A stretch of 64,000 nucleotides of DNA from Taishania sp036758285 (GCA_036758285.1 DAIOWV010000007.1:1-64000); one strand, 5' to 3'; numbered from the stretch's first letter, positions 17,177-26,648 are shown. Made by a program: numbers and translations. The notes: generated from the letters alone by a model not told the origin.

Positions 17177-20100
17177 TCAAGGAGTATATACCACATGAAC
17201 AAATCCATGTTTTTGATTACCATCAGGAAGCGTTACAATATAAGTATAAACACCTTCTGTAACATTTTGACCTGACATATCTTTACCTCCCCATGTATTG
17301 TCGTAATTATCCGTATTATAAATAATATTACCCCATCTATTGAGAATCAACAATTTTATATTTGAAACCAAGCCCTTCAAAACAAAGAAATCATTGACTC
17401 CATCACCATTTACTGTAATCACATTTGGCACTTCCAAATCTGAAATTACCTCTATCGATATAGATATAGAATCGATACAACCATTTGCATCTACAACAAC
17501 CAATTTAACAGTATGCATTCCATCTTGATTGAAAGTATATTGAGGATGTTGCTGTCCGATAACTGAATTATCAATTTGCCAATTCCAAGAAATTATATTT
17601 CCATTAGATTCATCCGTAAATTGTACTGGTTGATTAATAAATGGTGGAACCGGTAAATAACTGAAGTTAGCAATTACAGAAGCATTCGCTGCAATATTAA
17701 TGGCATTTCCAGTTTGTGAACAACCATTTGCATCAGTTACTGTTAAAGTATATAAACCGCTTGGTACATTTGTAATATCAAGTGTTGTGTAGGCACCTCC
17801 ATTCCAAGAATATGTATATGGTCCAACACCTCCATTTATCGTTTCACCAGTAATACTTCCTCCTGTTAAACAAGTTGCATCTACTACTGTAGCAGTTCCT
17901 GCAATAGTTGGGTTAATTGGAGGGGCAATTGTGTATGCTGTACTTGTCACAACACAACCATTGGCATCTTCAATTTCTAATGTATAAGTACCTGGTTGAA
18001 GATTAGAAGTGTCTGCTGATGTATTTGAATCACCATTCCAAGAATAGGTATAAGGAGCTACTCCACCAGTAACAGTTAGACCGGATATCGAACCACCTGC
18101 CAAACATGTTGCATTTAAAACAACTGCTGTACCAGAAATTGTTGGTGTTGTAGGATTTGCAATAACATGTGGGCCACTAAAAACTTCACATCCATTGGCA
18201 TCGGTAACTTTCAAATTATAAGTACCAGCACTTGCGTTCATGGTATCAATCTGAGTAGAAACTACACTATTCCATTCATAAACATAAGGCTGAACTCCAC
18301 CTGTAACTGATAATCCTGAAATACTTCCACCTGTAGTACATGTTGCATTTACAATTAGCGCTGTTCCTCCAATAGTAGGCGTAGAAGCTTGTCCAATGGT
18401 ATGAGGTCCACTTTGAACCAAACAACCTGCATTATCAGTAACATAAAGTGTATAATTTCCAGGAGTTGCATTTGATAAATTTACTGTTCCAGGAGTCGTA
18501 TTCCAAGCATAGAAATAAGGTTGAGTACCTCCAGTAACTGACAACCCTGCTATTGAACCTTGTATTGTACATGTTGCATCTGTTATGATTGGAGTTCCAG
18601 AAATAACTGGTAATACTGGTGTATTCATTGTGTATGAAACACTTGATACTTGACAACCGTTTGCATCAGTAACTGTAAGCACATAGTTATCAGGAGTGGC
18701 ACCAGCTAAAGAAGTAGAAGAAGATGTATTTCCATTCCAAGTGTAAGTATATGGAGTAATTCCTCCTGATACTGTAATTCCAGTAATAGTACCTCCTGTA
18801 ATACAAGTTGGTTGTGTAACAACAGCTGTACCACCAAGAACGGGTACATCATCAGTTGAAATGGTATAAGGACCACTTTGAGCTGTACATCCATTTGCAT
18901 CTGTAACGACTAAAGTATAACTTCCGGCAGTGGCTCCAGTTAAGTCTGCTGAAGTTGTAATATTTCCACTCCAGGAATAATTATAAGGTGCTAAACCTCC
19001 AGTAGCAGCTAGTCCTGTAATTGACCCACCATTATTACAATTTGCGTTTATCACAACTGCTGTACCTGTGATAGATGGAGTTGGTGCATTACCAATAACG
19101 TGAGGGCCACTTTGGGCTGTACATCCATTTGCATCTGTAACAACTAAAGTATAACTTCCAGCATTTGCTGTCAAATTTTGGTCAGTTGAAACAACATTAT
19201 TCCATTCATAAGTAGTAATTGCAACTGGAGACGTTACTGTTAAACCAGTAATTGTACCTTGCGCAATACATGTTTCATTTGTAATTACTACTGTACCTGA
19301 AATTGATGGTCCACCTGTTCCTGAAATTACATGTGGTCCACTTTGAGAGAAACACCCATTTGCATCAGTCACAATTAAAGTATAGCTATCCGGTGACGCA
19401 TTTGATAGAGATGGTCCTGAACTCACATTTCCATTCCATGTATGTGTAAGTGGAGCTGTTCCACCAGTTACAGTTAATCCTGAAATTGAACCACCAGACG
19501 TACAGGTTGCATTTGTAATAGTTGCTGTGCCAGAAATAACTGGATTTGAACCAACCACTACACGTACAGGTTTTCTAAATGTACCTGGACAAATTCCAAC
19601 ATAATAAGTTGTTGTTGAGCTTAATGTTGGAGTTGTATATGTTGTTCCTGAACCAACTGAAGTACCCCCAAATTGCGTAGTATACCATCTTATTGTTGAG
19701 CCAGATGGTGCTGTTCCAATTATAGCCGCAGTTAAAGTTGTTGATTGACTTCCACAAATTGTATCATTACTTGCAATAATATCATAAGTTGGAGCTGGTA
19801 AATTTGTCATACCAAAACCACCAGAAGTTGCACCATTCATAGGGAAACTTGTTGAAATGCTATTGACTGATGTATTTCCGTTACTATTATTAATAGACAT
19901 TGTTCTTCCAGGATTTCCACCAACAACACTTGAAGTTGGGGTTCCGTTAAAATACGCGATACCACCACCTGCACCACCTGCACCTGGACCACAAATTTCA
20001 TTTGGACCTGTATCAAAAGACCCTCTTCTTAAATTATTATCTCCACCATTTCCACCAATTGCATTCAAACTAATTGTAGCTGGTAGAGGATTTACATTTT

Positions 20101-21502
20101 GTATATAAATATAACCGCCGCCGCCGCCGCCGCCAGCAGCATCATTACCTCTACGTTGTCCAAAGCCAGCTGATTGATTTAAAGGATTAGAGTTCTGTCC
20201 ATTCGCTCCATTTGCAACAATGCTTCCAGTTCCAGAAATATTTCCGTACACAGTAAGATGAACTATTCCACCACCATTACCTCCGGAACCTCCTTGTAGT
20301 TGATCTTGACCACCAGCGCCTCCACCGCCGCCAAAGAATATTTTTGATGGATTATAGAGTAACGCATGTCCCCCATATCCTCCATTTTCTTTTCTACCAT
20401 TACCACCCCAAGCAACTTGATTCGGTCCGATAGATGGATTTTGAGAGGAATTTGCATAAGCATAACCACCTCGACCACCTCCAGAACTTAAAGTGGTAGA
20501 CATACCAACTTTTTCAGCTTCCCAATAAGCAGCATATCCTGCTGTTGGTATTCCCTTACCTGTATGTCCACTTGTATCACCAATATTGGCTCCACCGCCA
20601 CCACCAGAATTCTGAGGACCTCCACCTCCACCTCCATTGGCAACAGCACCTCTACCATATAATGTATAAATGTTTCTATATTGAGCTGTATCACCAAAAA
20701 TACTTTCTCCAATTGCAGCGCCCTCTACTGGATTATTAGTTCCTAAATAAGCATCTCCATTACCTGGACCTTGCGTATGAACTGCTGCAACTCCTGTTCT
20801 ACTGTTTACTGTTGCAATTCCTCCTCTAAATCCAAGTCCATTCACATCAATTGCTTCAGGAGTATTAATGACTAAATTCCCATTAATTTCTACAGAAACC
20901 ACTCCACCAGTCGAACCATTCCATGTTGGAGCTGTAATTTTACCTCCAGAATTAATTGTTACATTGTTATATCTTGGAACTCTAATAACTTGAACATTTC
21001 CTCTAACTACAGTATTTCCAGTAACAGGAAAAGCCTCATACGTTTGTTCTAAAGGACAAGTAAAAGTAATTTGATTCGTTCCAGAAACTGACAAAACCTC
21101 TTTAAGTTCATAATTACCCGCACGTATATAATCATTGATTTTTCCATACTTATGGGCTACTTGATAAAAATTTGATTCGTGACCTATAGGAATCCCTGTA
21201 GTTCCGCCTCCAGCAGGTGAAGCATAGTAGTAATTTATATCAATCATACTGTTCCAGGCATAAATTCCTTGCATTTGTACAATTAACACTAAATCTCCTT
21301 GTGCTAAATTCCCTAAACCAGTGCCGTTCAATTGATTATTAGTTACAGTTATGGAAGTGCTACCAGCAAATACATTCGACACTAATGCTGTATAATCATT
21401 TACAGTTGTACTAGTACTAAGCGTTAAATCACCATCGTGTCCTCGCTGTGAAAAACTAGTAAAGCATAAAAAGGTTAAAGCCAGTATGAATAGTTGTTTC
21501 AT
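17177..21502 (-). CDS. Giant T9SS type B adhesin with eight SprB-type repeats, 1441 aa
   Basis: A secreted surface protein with a signal peptide (MKQLFILALTFLCFTSFSQ). Residues ~20-600 form a glycine-rich, partly beta-helical region (PRYNNVTINSGGKI; stretches such as GGGGGGPQNSGGGGG). An Ig-like module follows (about 575-650), then eight tandem repeats of ~77 residues (about 650-1270) with cores like ATCTTGGSISGLSVTGG, PYTYSWNG and LTVTDANGC. A PKD domain (about 1275-1350; WNWQIDN, HTVKLVVVDANGC) and a type B CTD (PNVITVNGDGVNDFF, LLILNRWGNIIY, TWGGKD) finish the protein. The repeats match those of SprB, the gliding adhesin of Flavobacterium johnsoniae, but a motility role here is only inference. 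No porP/sprF gene is adjacent. Confidence 0.9.
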   Translation of the reverse strand: MKQLFILALTFLCFTSFSQRGHDGDLTLSTSTTVNDYTALVSNVFAGSTSITVTNNQLNGTGLGNLAQGDLVLIVQMQGIYAWNSMIDINYYYASPAGGGTTGIPIGHESNFYQVAHKYGKINDYIRAGNYELKEVLSVSGTNQITFTCPLEQTYEAFPVTGNTVVRGNVQVIRVPRYNNVTINSGGKITAPTWNGSTGGVVSVEINGNLVINTPEAIDVNGLGFRGGIATVNSRTGVAAVHTQGPGNGDAYLGTNNPVEGAAIGESIFGDTAQYRNIYTLYGRGAVANGGGGGGPQNSGGGGGANIGDTSGHTGKGIPTAGYAAYWEAEKVGMSTTLSSGGGRGGYAYANSSQNPSIGPNQVAWGGNGRKENGGYGGHALLYNPSKIFFGGGGGAGGQDQLQGGSGGNGGGIVHLTVYGNISGTGSIVANGANGQNSNPLNQSAGFGQRRGNDAAGGGGGGGYIYIQNVNPLPATISLNAIGGNGGDNNLRRGSFDTGPNEICGPGAGGAGGGIAYFNGTPTSSVVGGNPGRTMSINNSNGNTSVNSISTSFPMNGATSGGFGMTNLPAPTYDIIASNDTICGSQSTTLTAAIIGTAPSGSTIRWYTTQFGGTSVGSGTTYTTPTLSSTTTYYVGICPGTFRKPVRVVVGSNPVISGTATITNATCTSGGSISGLTVTGGTAPLTHTWNGNVSSGPSLSNASPDSYTLIVTDANGCFSQSGPHVISGTGGPSISGTVVITNETCIAQGTITGLTVTSPVAITTYEWNNVVSTDQNLTANAGSYTLVVTDANGCTAQSGPHVIGNAPTPSITGTAVVINANCNNGGSITGLAATGGLAPYNYSWSGNITTSADLTGATAGSYTLVVTDANGCTAQSGPYTISTDDVPVLGGTAVVTQPTCITGGTITGITVSGGITPYTYTWNGNTSSSTSLAGATPDNYVLTVTDANGCQVSSVSYTMNTPVLPVISGTPIITDATCTIQGSIAGLSVTGGTQPYFYAWNTTPGTVNLSNATPGNYTLYVTDNAGCLVQSGPHTIGQASTPTIGGTALIVNATCTTGGSISGLSVTGGVQPYVYEWNSVVSTQIDTMNASAGTYNLKVTDANGCEVFSGPHVIANPTTPTISGTAVVLNATCLAGGSISGLTVTGGVAPYTYSWNGDSNTSADTSNLQPGTYTLEIEDANGCVVTSTAYTIAPPINPTIAGTATVVDATCLTGGSITGETINGGVGPYTYSWNGGAYTTLDITNVPSGLYTLTVTDANGCSQTGNAINIAANASVIANFSYLPVPPFINQPVQFTDESNGNIISWNWQIDNSVIGQQHPQYTFNQDGMHTVKLVVVDANGCIDSISISIEVISDLEVPNVITVNGDGVNDFFVLKGLVSNIKLLILNRWGNIIYNTDNYDNTWGGKDMSGQNVTEGVYTYIVTLPDGNQKHGFVHVVYTP
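17690..19550 (-). repeat. Eight tandem ~230-bp SprB-type coding repeats
   Basis: Within the 1441-aa adhesin gene, eight copies of a roughly 76-78-codon unit follow each other. Each encodes an ATC...GGSI/TxG motif, a YxWN core and a VTDANGC end. Several segments are nearly identical at DNA level (for example the TCATCC-type VTDANGCTAQSGP segments of copies 2 and 3). In-frame copy-number change by recombination is possible. Confidence 0.85.
20115..20134 (-). repeat. In-frame CCG/GGC triplet run (polyglycine)
   Basis: Six CCG units plus CC lie in the glycine-rich region of the adhesin gene and encode part of a polyglycine stretch. It is the most GC-rich spot seen in this AT-rich window. Confidence 0.7.
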
Positions 21503-21821
21503 TGTACAAATTGTGTTAGTTATATCTTATTTCTAGATCTTATTGATAAGTAAACGTAATAAAAGGTTAAAAAGTTGGTTCTAGAATTATTTTTTGTTTC
21601 AATCCTCTTTGAATTGAAGTACTTATTCCTAAATAATAAATTAAATTATTACAAAATCAGTATAACTGATTGATAAAAAATCAATTAAACTGTAAGTTTT
21701 TGTAAAAAACCCCAATTTGAGCACGAAGATACATATTTCTAACTCTTTTTTGAATCAAATTATTTCACATAAAACAGATTGAATTTGAATGTAAATGTAA
21801 ATGATGTATTATTTGATTGTA
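21503..21821. other. 319-bp intergenic region upstream of the giant adhesin
   Basis: AT-rich, no ORF or RNA gene recognised. It should contain the adhesin promoter (minus strand) and the 3' end of the DUF2130 unit. Short inverted segments are present (TCAGTATAACTGA near 21658), but no exact TAnnTTTG box close to the adhesin start and no convincing terminator was found. Confidence 0.5.
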
Positions 21822-23105
21822 TTAATCGTTATCGATGTTTTTTGATTGATTTTCAAATTTAGCTTTCATTGTAGGGTTATTATGAGTCAACTTTTTTATG
21901 GTCAAATCTTCTGTTTTTTCATTGGCTAATCGAAGATTATTTTCAGAAGAAAGTAATGCTGCTTTGGTTTTTTCTAATTCCTTAATCGTTTTATCAATAC
22001 CATCAATTGCATCTTTAAATTTTCGACTTGCCAAATCATAATTTCGAGCAAAACCTTCTTTAAATTTGTTCATCTTCTCCTCAAAATTGGTAATATCAAT
22101 GTTTTGATTTTTCACCAATGCGAGTTCAGCTTTGTATTGAATTGAATTCATTGCGGCATTTCGTAACAAAGTGATAATTGGTATAAAAAATTGAGGACGA
22201 ACAACATACATCTTATCATATTTGTACGAAACGTCTACGATTCCAGTGTTATAATACTCACTATCATTCTCTAATAATGAAACAAGTACAGCATATTCAC
22301 ACTTCTTTTCATTTCGATCTTTATCGAGTTCCTTCAAAAAATCGTCATTTTTTTTCTTTGTAGCTGTTTGATCAGATTCATTTTTCATTTCAAACATAAT
22401 CGAAATAATCTCATTTCCAGCATCATCATATTCTCTAAAAATATAATCACCTTTACTTCCTGATCTAACATCGTTATCTTTCTCAAAATAAGACTTTTGG
22501 AAAGCTGTTGCTCTTAATTTATTGAATTCTGTCTCACAATGTAGCTCAAGTGTTTCACCTAGCATTTTAGTCGACAATTTGAGTTTCATTTCTTTTACAC
22601 GAGCAATTTCTTCATCTTTATACTTTATTATTTCATCTTTAGTATGTAAAGCTGAAGTAAATTGTTGCTTCAATCCATTTTCCAAATTTTGTTTTTCTAG
22701 ATCTTTCGTTTTCAGTTCATTTGAAAGTTGATCTCTTTCTTTTTGAATACTCTGAATCGCCTCTGTTACAGCAAGTTTTTTTTCAATTTCTATATTATCA
22801 ATTTTGGCAATTAATTTCGAAATTTCTACATCCTTTTTACTGATACTTTCTGCCAGAATTAATTCATTTTTTGATTTCAATTCGGCTAACTCTTGATTTT
22901 TCTTTGAAAGTTCTTCCTGCAATAAATTACGTGTATTTGCTTCGGCTAATTTCACAGCATTTAACTTCTCCTTTTCAGCAAGATCTAAACGATTTTTCAA
23001 TTCCTCTTCAAATTGATGGTCGCGAACTTGTTTCAAAATATCTGCAAATCCAGCTTCATCAACTTTAAAAACTTTTTGGCAATTTGGACAAATAATCTCA
23101 TTCAT
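21822..23105 (-). CDS. DUF2130 coiled-coil protein
   Basis: A 427-residue protein with an N-terminal CPNCQKVF zinc-knuckle-like start, a long charged coiled coil (about residues 25-200), and a C-terminal DUF2130 domain (about 205-390). The domain contains GSKGDYIFRE, IMFEMKNESD and KKCEYAVLVSLLE, which resembles a nuclease-like fold core (E-x-K), though catalysis has not been shown to my knowledge. A second charged helical tail ends the protein. The function is unknown. It is the last gene of a minus-strand run from the methyltransferase. Confidence 0.82.
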   Translation of the reverse strand: MNEIICPNCQKVFKVDEAGFADILKQVRDHQFEEELKNRLDLAEKEKLNAVKLAEANTRNLLQEELSKKNQELAELKSKNELILAESISKKDVEISKLIAKIDNIEIEKKLAVTEAIQSIQKERDQLSNELKTKDLEKQNLENGLKQQFTSALHTKDEIIKYKDEEIARVKEMKLKLSTKMLGETLELHCETEFNKLRATAFQKSYFEKDNDVRSGSKGDYIFREYDDAGNEIISIMFEMKNESDQTATKKKNDDFLKELDKDRNEKKCEYAVLVSLLENDSEYYNTGIVDVSYKYDKMYVVRPQFFIPIITLLRNAAMNSIQYKAELALVKNQNIDITNFEEKMNKFKEGFARNYDLASRKFKDAIDGIDKTIKELEKTKAALLSSENNLRLANEKTEDLTIKKLTHNNPTMKAKFENQSKNIDND

Positions 23106-23152
23106 AATTTATGGTTTTTGATATCTGGTATTCAAAATGAGTTTTAAATCTC

Positions 23153-23953
23153 TTATTTCTTCTTCGCTACTATAGAATAAACCATTGGAATTTTATCTTC
23201 AAGTTTTTCTATTCTATATTTTTTAGGTTGAATTTCTATAGTATTGTTAAAGCAGTTGTAGGGAGAATAATCAAATTCATCTAACGAAAAAATTTCTAAA
23301 TCATTCTTTATAAGACTATTAACAACTTCACCTAATCCATGATTCCACATGACATATTCTTGTGTAATTGGTGCATCTTTATCGGCGTAAGTTCCATTTT
23401 CTGTTTCTACGATTGGACCTGAATTAAAATACCTGTAGCCTATGCTATCAAAATTAGCATCAAACATCCAGACCACAGGATGAAATTCAACAAAAACAAA
23501 CTGTCCATTTGGTTTTAAAAATGAAGAAACAGTTTTCGCCCATTTATCCAAATCAGGTAGCCACCCAATTGTTCCATAACTTGTAAAAATTATATCGAAT
23601 TTTTGATCTAGAAAATCGGGTAAATCATAGATGTCACAACAAATAAAATTTGCTGTTGAATTCGTTTGTTTTGCAATTTCTTTGGCACTTTCAATCGCTT
23701 TGTCCGATAAATCAACACCTGTAACTTCAGCACCTAATCTACCTAATGAAATTGTATCCTGACCAAAGTGACATTGTAAATGAAGAATTTTCTTCCCTTT
23801 TATATCACCTAATAATTGTAATTCAATATCGTTTAACGAAGAATTACCAGCCACAAAACCATTCATATCATAAAAATCAGAATTTAAGTGAGATTCCACT
23901 CTATTATTCCAAGATTCACGATTAATTTTTATGTAATTGTTATCACTTTCCAT
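23153..23953 (-). CDS. Class I SAM-dependent methyltransferase
   Basis: A 266-residue Rossmann-fold methyltransferase. The SAM-binding motif I is ILHLQCHFGQDTISLGRLG (about residues 56-74), followed by the acidic VTGVDLS. Motif II/III residues are DIIFTSYGTIGWL and FVFVEFHP. The glycine motif is QCHFGQD rather than the usual GxGxG, as in a Bacteroidota/Firmicutes subgroup of small-molecule methyltransferases. The substrate is unknown. It is 13 bp upstream of the DUF1801 gene's stop on the same strand, so the two form a pair. Confidence 0.85.
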   Translation of the reverse strand: MESDNNYIKINRESWNNRVESHLNSDFYDMNGFVAGNSSLNDIELQLLGDIKGKKILHLQCHFGQDTISLGRLGAEVTGVDLSDKAIESAKEIAKQTNSTANFICCDIYDLPDFLDQKFDIIFTSYGTIGWLPDLDKWAKTVSSFLKPNGQFVFVEFHPVVWMFDANFDSIGYRYFNSGPIVETENGTYADKDAPITQEYVMWNHGLGEVVNSLIKNDLEIFSLDEFDYSPYNCFNNTIEIQPKKYRIEKLEDKIPMVYSIVAKKK

Positions 23954-23966
23954 TGGTCTGTTTTCA

Positions 23967-24314
23967 TTAATTATTCTGTAATTCTTTTATTTTCAAAAAC
24001 CAATCATTCAATTGATGGTGATTGATATCTGACACATTTTCCAATTTAATATGTCGCATTGTTTTTCCAGTTCCTTCTAATTTTCCTTCAGGATCATCAA
24101 ATTTCTCTGCATCCTGATAAAATCCAAGGTTTACATGATTTTTGTTTGCTTGGAGATATGCAAATGCTTTTGATACTTTAAAAATAGGACGATTCCATTT
24201 AAAATCTTCAGTTACATTCTCAATGGTTTGATGAATCATTTTCCGAATGACTTCCATTATTTCTTTTTGATGTAATGGTGAATTATTTATGTATTCAGTT
24301 ACTAACGAATTCAT
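23967..24314 (-). CDS. DUF1801 (YdhG/YjhA-like) domain protein
   Basis: A 115-residue single-domain protein of the DUF1801 group. Visible family features are the helical start YINNSPLHQKEIMEVIRKMI, the FKWNRPIFKV strand, the FAYL...NLGFY strands and the GTGKTMRHIKL segment. These proteins have an SCP/YdhG-like fold; the function is unknown. It lies between the ABC-F ATPase gene and the methyltransferase, all on the minus strand. Confidence 0.8.
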   Translation of the reverse strand: MNSLVTEYINNSPLHQKEIMEVIRKMIHQTIENVTEDFKWNRPIFKVSKAFAYLQANKNHVNLGFYQDAEKFDDPEGKLEGTGKTMRHIKLENVSDINHHQLNDWFLKIKELQNN

Positions 24315-24373
24315 TGTTTTTAAAAATCAAATTTGTTTCTACAAATATCATAAAAAGAATTTTGAAACGATTA

Positions 24374-25966
24374 TTAATTATCTAGTTCTATTATTCTTTC
24401 AATATCCATTTGTTCTAAAAAGCTTTCATCATGTGATACAACGATTAATGTGCCTCTATATTCTTTTATCGCAGCAACTAAAATTTCAATATTTTGAATA
24501 TCTAAGTTGTTCGTAGGCTCATCTAAAACGATACAGTTTACAGATTGATTTTGAACAGTTAAGCAACAAAGTAACAATCGCATTCTTTCGCCACCACTCA
24601 GTGAACTACAAGGTTTGTCCCAGTTTTCTTTTGAAAATAAAAACCGATTCAGTCTCGTTTTAACTTCATGCTCTTGTAAACCGAAGACATTGTAAAACTG
24701 TGCTTGTTCGAAAACACTGAATTGATTATCCAATTGAGAATAATCTTGGTCAATGTATAGTGAATTTAAATCTGAACGTTGTATCTGACCTATTTCACAC
24801 TCTATTTGATCTAAAATAAGTTGTATCAAGGTTGTTTTACCAGAACCATTTGAACCTTTTAAAGCAATTCGTTCACCACTCAAAATTTTTAAATTTAAGT
24901 TTTGCTTCCAAAGTGGTTGATTCTGAATTGATACATTCACCTCTTCCAGACTAAACAAAACTTTCCCTTTGTGTAAAGTTGAGGCATCAAATCCAAACTT
25001 CATTTTAGAAATATCGGTTACTGCTGAACGCAGTTCATTTAAATCTGTTGAAATGGAATTGAGTTTTTCTGCATGAACATTTTTTAATTTAGAAGATGTG
25101 TTCTCTGCATTGTTTCTCAATGTATTCATCATTATTCTGGCAACACCAGACTTTGTCTGTTTACTTTTCCCTCGACTTTCTAATTTTTGCTGCCGCTCAA
25201 TGGTTTCTCTTTCCTTTTCTTTTGCTTGCCTTAATGCCTTTTCTCTATCTAAAATATTCTGAGAAATTGCATTATTTTCTATTTGTTTTTGATCCTGGTA
25301 AAAAGCATAATTACCTCCATAAATTTTAATTCCATGTTTACTAATTTCCCTTGTACTATCTAGAATATTTAATAATTTTCTATCATGACTAATAACGAGC
25401 ATTGTGATTTTTGTAGATTGAACAAAATCATACAGAAGTTGTCTGCCATTTAAATCTAAATGATTACTTGGTTCATCTAATAACAGTAATTCTGGTTGAT
25501 GTATTTGTATTCCTGATAAAAAGACTTTTGTTTTTTGTCCTCCACTGAGACTCCCCATTTTTTGAGAAAGCTCCAAATTCGTTAACTCCCAATATTGAAA
25601 CGCTTCTTTGCATCGTTCTTCAATTGTCCAATCATCATCTAAAGTTGTATAATTTTCAACGGAAACATCTCCTGACAAAATCGCTGTTAACGCATCAAGT
25701 TTTCGATCAACTTTCAATGCCTGAGAAATTGTTAAATCATTATGTTGACCAAAATTTTGAGGAATGTAATACGGAATTACATCCGTTTTAATTGTTCCAA
25801 AATGGGGGTGTAGTTCACCTGCAATAATTTTAAGTAATGTGGATTTCCCACTACCATTATTACCAATTAGTGCTATTTTTTCGTATTTTTTTACCGTTAA
25901 TGAAATATCATCAAACAGCAATTCTTTATTGGGATGTATATATGTAATGTTTTGTAAAATAATCAT
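24374..25966 (-). CDS. ABC-F family ATP-binding protein
   Basis: Soluble tandem ABC ATPase without membrane segments, as in translation factors and ribosome-protection proteins. The start at 25966 (MIILQNITYIHPNKEL) fits the family; the longer frame adds ten residues. The first ABC half has Walker A GNNGSGKSTLLK, signature LSGGQKTK and Walker B LLLLDEPSNHLDL. The second has GSNGSGKTTLIQ, LSGGERMR and VLDEPTNNLDI. The linker (about 240-320) is charged. The length is 530 aa. Whether it is housekeeping (EttA/Uup-like) or antibiotic resistance (Vga/Lsa/Msr-like) cannot be decided by eye. Confidence 0.9.
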   Translation of the reverse strand: MIILQNITYIHPNKELLFDDISLTVKKYEKIALIGNNGSGKSTLLKIIAGELHPHFGTIKTDVIPYYIPQNFGQHNDLTISQALKVDRKLDALTAILSGDVSVENYTTLDDDWTIEERCKEAFQYWELTNLELSQKMGSLSGGQKTKVFLSGIQIHQPELLLLDEPSNHLDLNGRQLLYDFVQSTKITMLVISHDRKLLNILDSTREISKHGIKIYGGNYAFYQDQKQIENNAISQNILDREKALRQAKEKERETIERQQKLESRGKSKQTKSGVARIMMNTLRNNAENTSSKLKNVHAEKLNSISTDLNELRSAVTDISKMKFGFDASTLHKGKVLFSLEEVNVSIQNQPLWKQNLNLKILSGERIALKGSNGSGKTTLIQLILDQIECEIGQIQRSDLNSLYIDQDYSQLDNQFSVFEQAQFYNVFGLQEHEVKTRLNRFLFSKENWDKPCSSLSGGERMRLLLCCLTVQNQSVNCIVLDEPTNNLDIQNIEILVAAIKEYRGTLIVVSHDESFLEQMDIERIIELDN

Positions 25967-26076
25967 GATTCTTTCTAAAAAAATATTAAACGACATAGTG
26001 ATTATTGTTTTATCACTATAGAACTATATTCTTGAAAGATGTTATTTTACATTTTTACTTATGAGATTTGTAAATA

Positions 26077-26084
26077 CAAAAGTA
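26077..26084 (-). promoter_or_regulatory. Promoter -7 box (TACTTTTG) of the ABC-F gene
   Basis: Minus-strand match to TAnnTTTG, 111 bp upstream of the start, with TTG at 26104-26106 (minus strand) 19 bp further up as a -33 element. The long leader could hold regulation, as is common for ABC-F genes. Confidence 0.45.
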
Positions 26085-26112
26085 GCTTTAAAATTACAGA
26101 GTGCAAAAATAA

Positions 26113-26595
26113 TTATTTACTAAGTTGTAAAAGAATATTTGAGACCGCTGGGCAAACTTCAGTGTTTTTGAGTGTTAAATCTAAAATTTGACTCATATTT
26201 TTTCTATCCGTATGAGGGTACTCTCTACAAGCTAAAGGTCTATGCTCATAAATCAAACAAGTGTTGTCGTTCATCAAAAAATGACATGGTGATTGTTGAA
26301 GAACGTAATCATTGTCTTCATCTATTTTTAAATATTTTTTGATAAAGTCCTTTTCTGACATTCTTACATAATTCGAAATTCTACGAATATCTACATCTCT
26401 AAAAATTGGACTTGTTGTCTTACAACAATTGGCACATTTTAAACAATCTGTTTTGCTAAAAACAGCAGTATGTTGAGTATGGAAAAGGTCGTCTAGATTT
26501 TTTGGTTTCTTTTTTTTGAAATTTTTCATCACCTTAATCAGAACCTCTTTTTTAGATTCTGCTTGATCCATCCAATCTCGATACAATTTTTCCAT
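26113..26595 (-). CDS. YkgJ-type cysteine cluster protein (Fe-S/Zn binding)
   Basis: The start at 26595 (MEKLYRDWMDQAESKK) is preferred over the upstream codon at 26646, since a promoter box lies at 26601-26608. The 160-residue product has the CxxCxxCC cluster CLKCANCC, then SPCHFL, DNTCLIYEHRP and ACREYPH. These are the conserved cysteines of the YkgJ/UPF0153 family, which may bind a metal or Fe-S cluster. The biochemical role is unknown. It is divergent from the flavoprotein gene. Confidence 0.85.
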   Translation of the reverse strand: MEKLYRDWMDQAESKKEVLIKVMKNFKKKKPKNLDDLFHTQHTAVFSKTDCLKCANCCKTTSPIFRDVDIRRISNYVRMSEKDFIKKYLKIDEDNDYVLQQSPCHFLMNDNTCLIYEHRPLACREYPHTDRKNMSQILDLTLKNTEVCPAVSNILLQLSK

Positions 26596-26600
26596 AAATG

Positions 26601-26608
26601 CAAAGATA
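26601..26608 (-). promoter_or_regulatory. Promoter -7 box (TATCTTTG) of the YkgJ-type gene
   Basis: Minus-strand match to TAnnTTTG ending 6 bp before the ATG at 26595. This is the same TATCTTTGCA arrangement as before the polyprenyl synthase gene. Confidence 0.45.
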
Positions 26609-26648
26609 AAAGATGAATGGATATGATTTAGCAAGTTTATAGTCAAAA

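Noticed and set aside
17690..19550. CRISPR-like array
   Set aside because: The ~230-bp repeats are coding, in frame, and have no short spacer structure.
19850..20740. Plus-strand and alternative-frame ORFs in the glycine-rich adhesin region
   Set aside because: By-products of repetitive glycine codons; the main frame has a signal peptide and recognised domains.
23153..24314. Methyltransferase plus DUF1801 as part of a defence system
   Set aside because: No nuclease or typical defence partner; the methyltransferase looks like a small-molecule enzyme.
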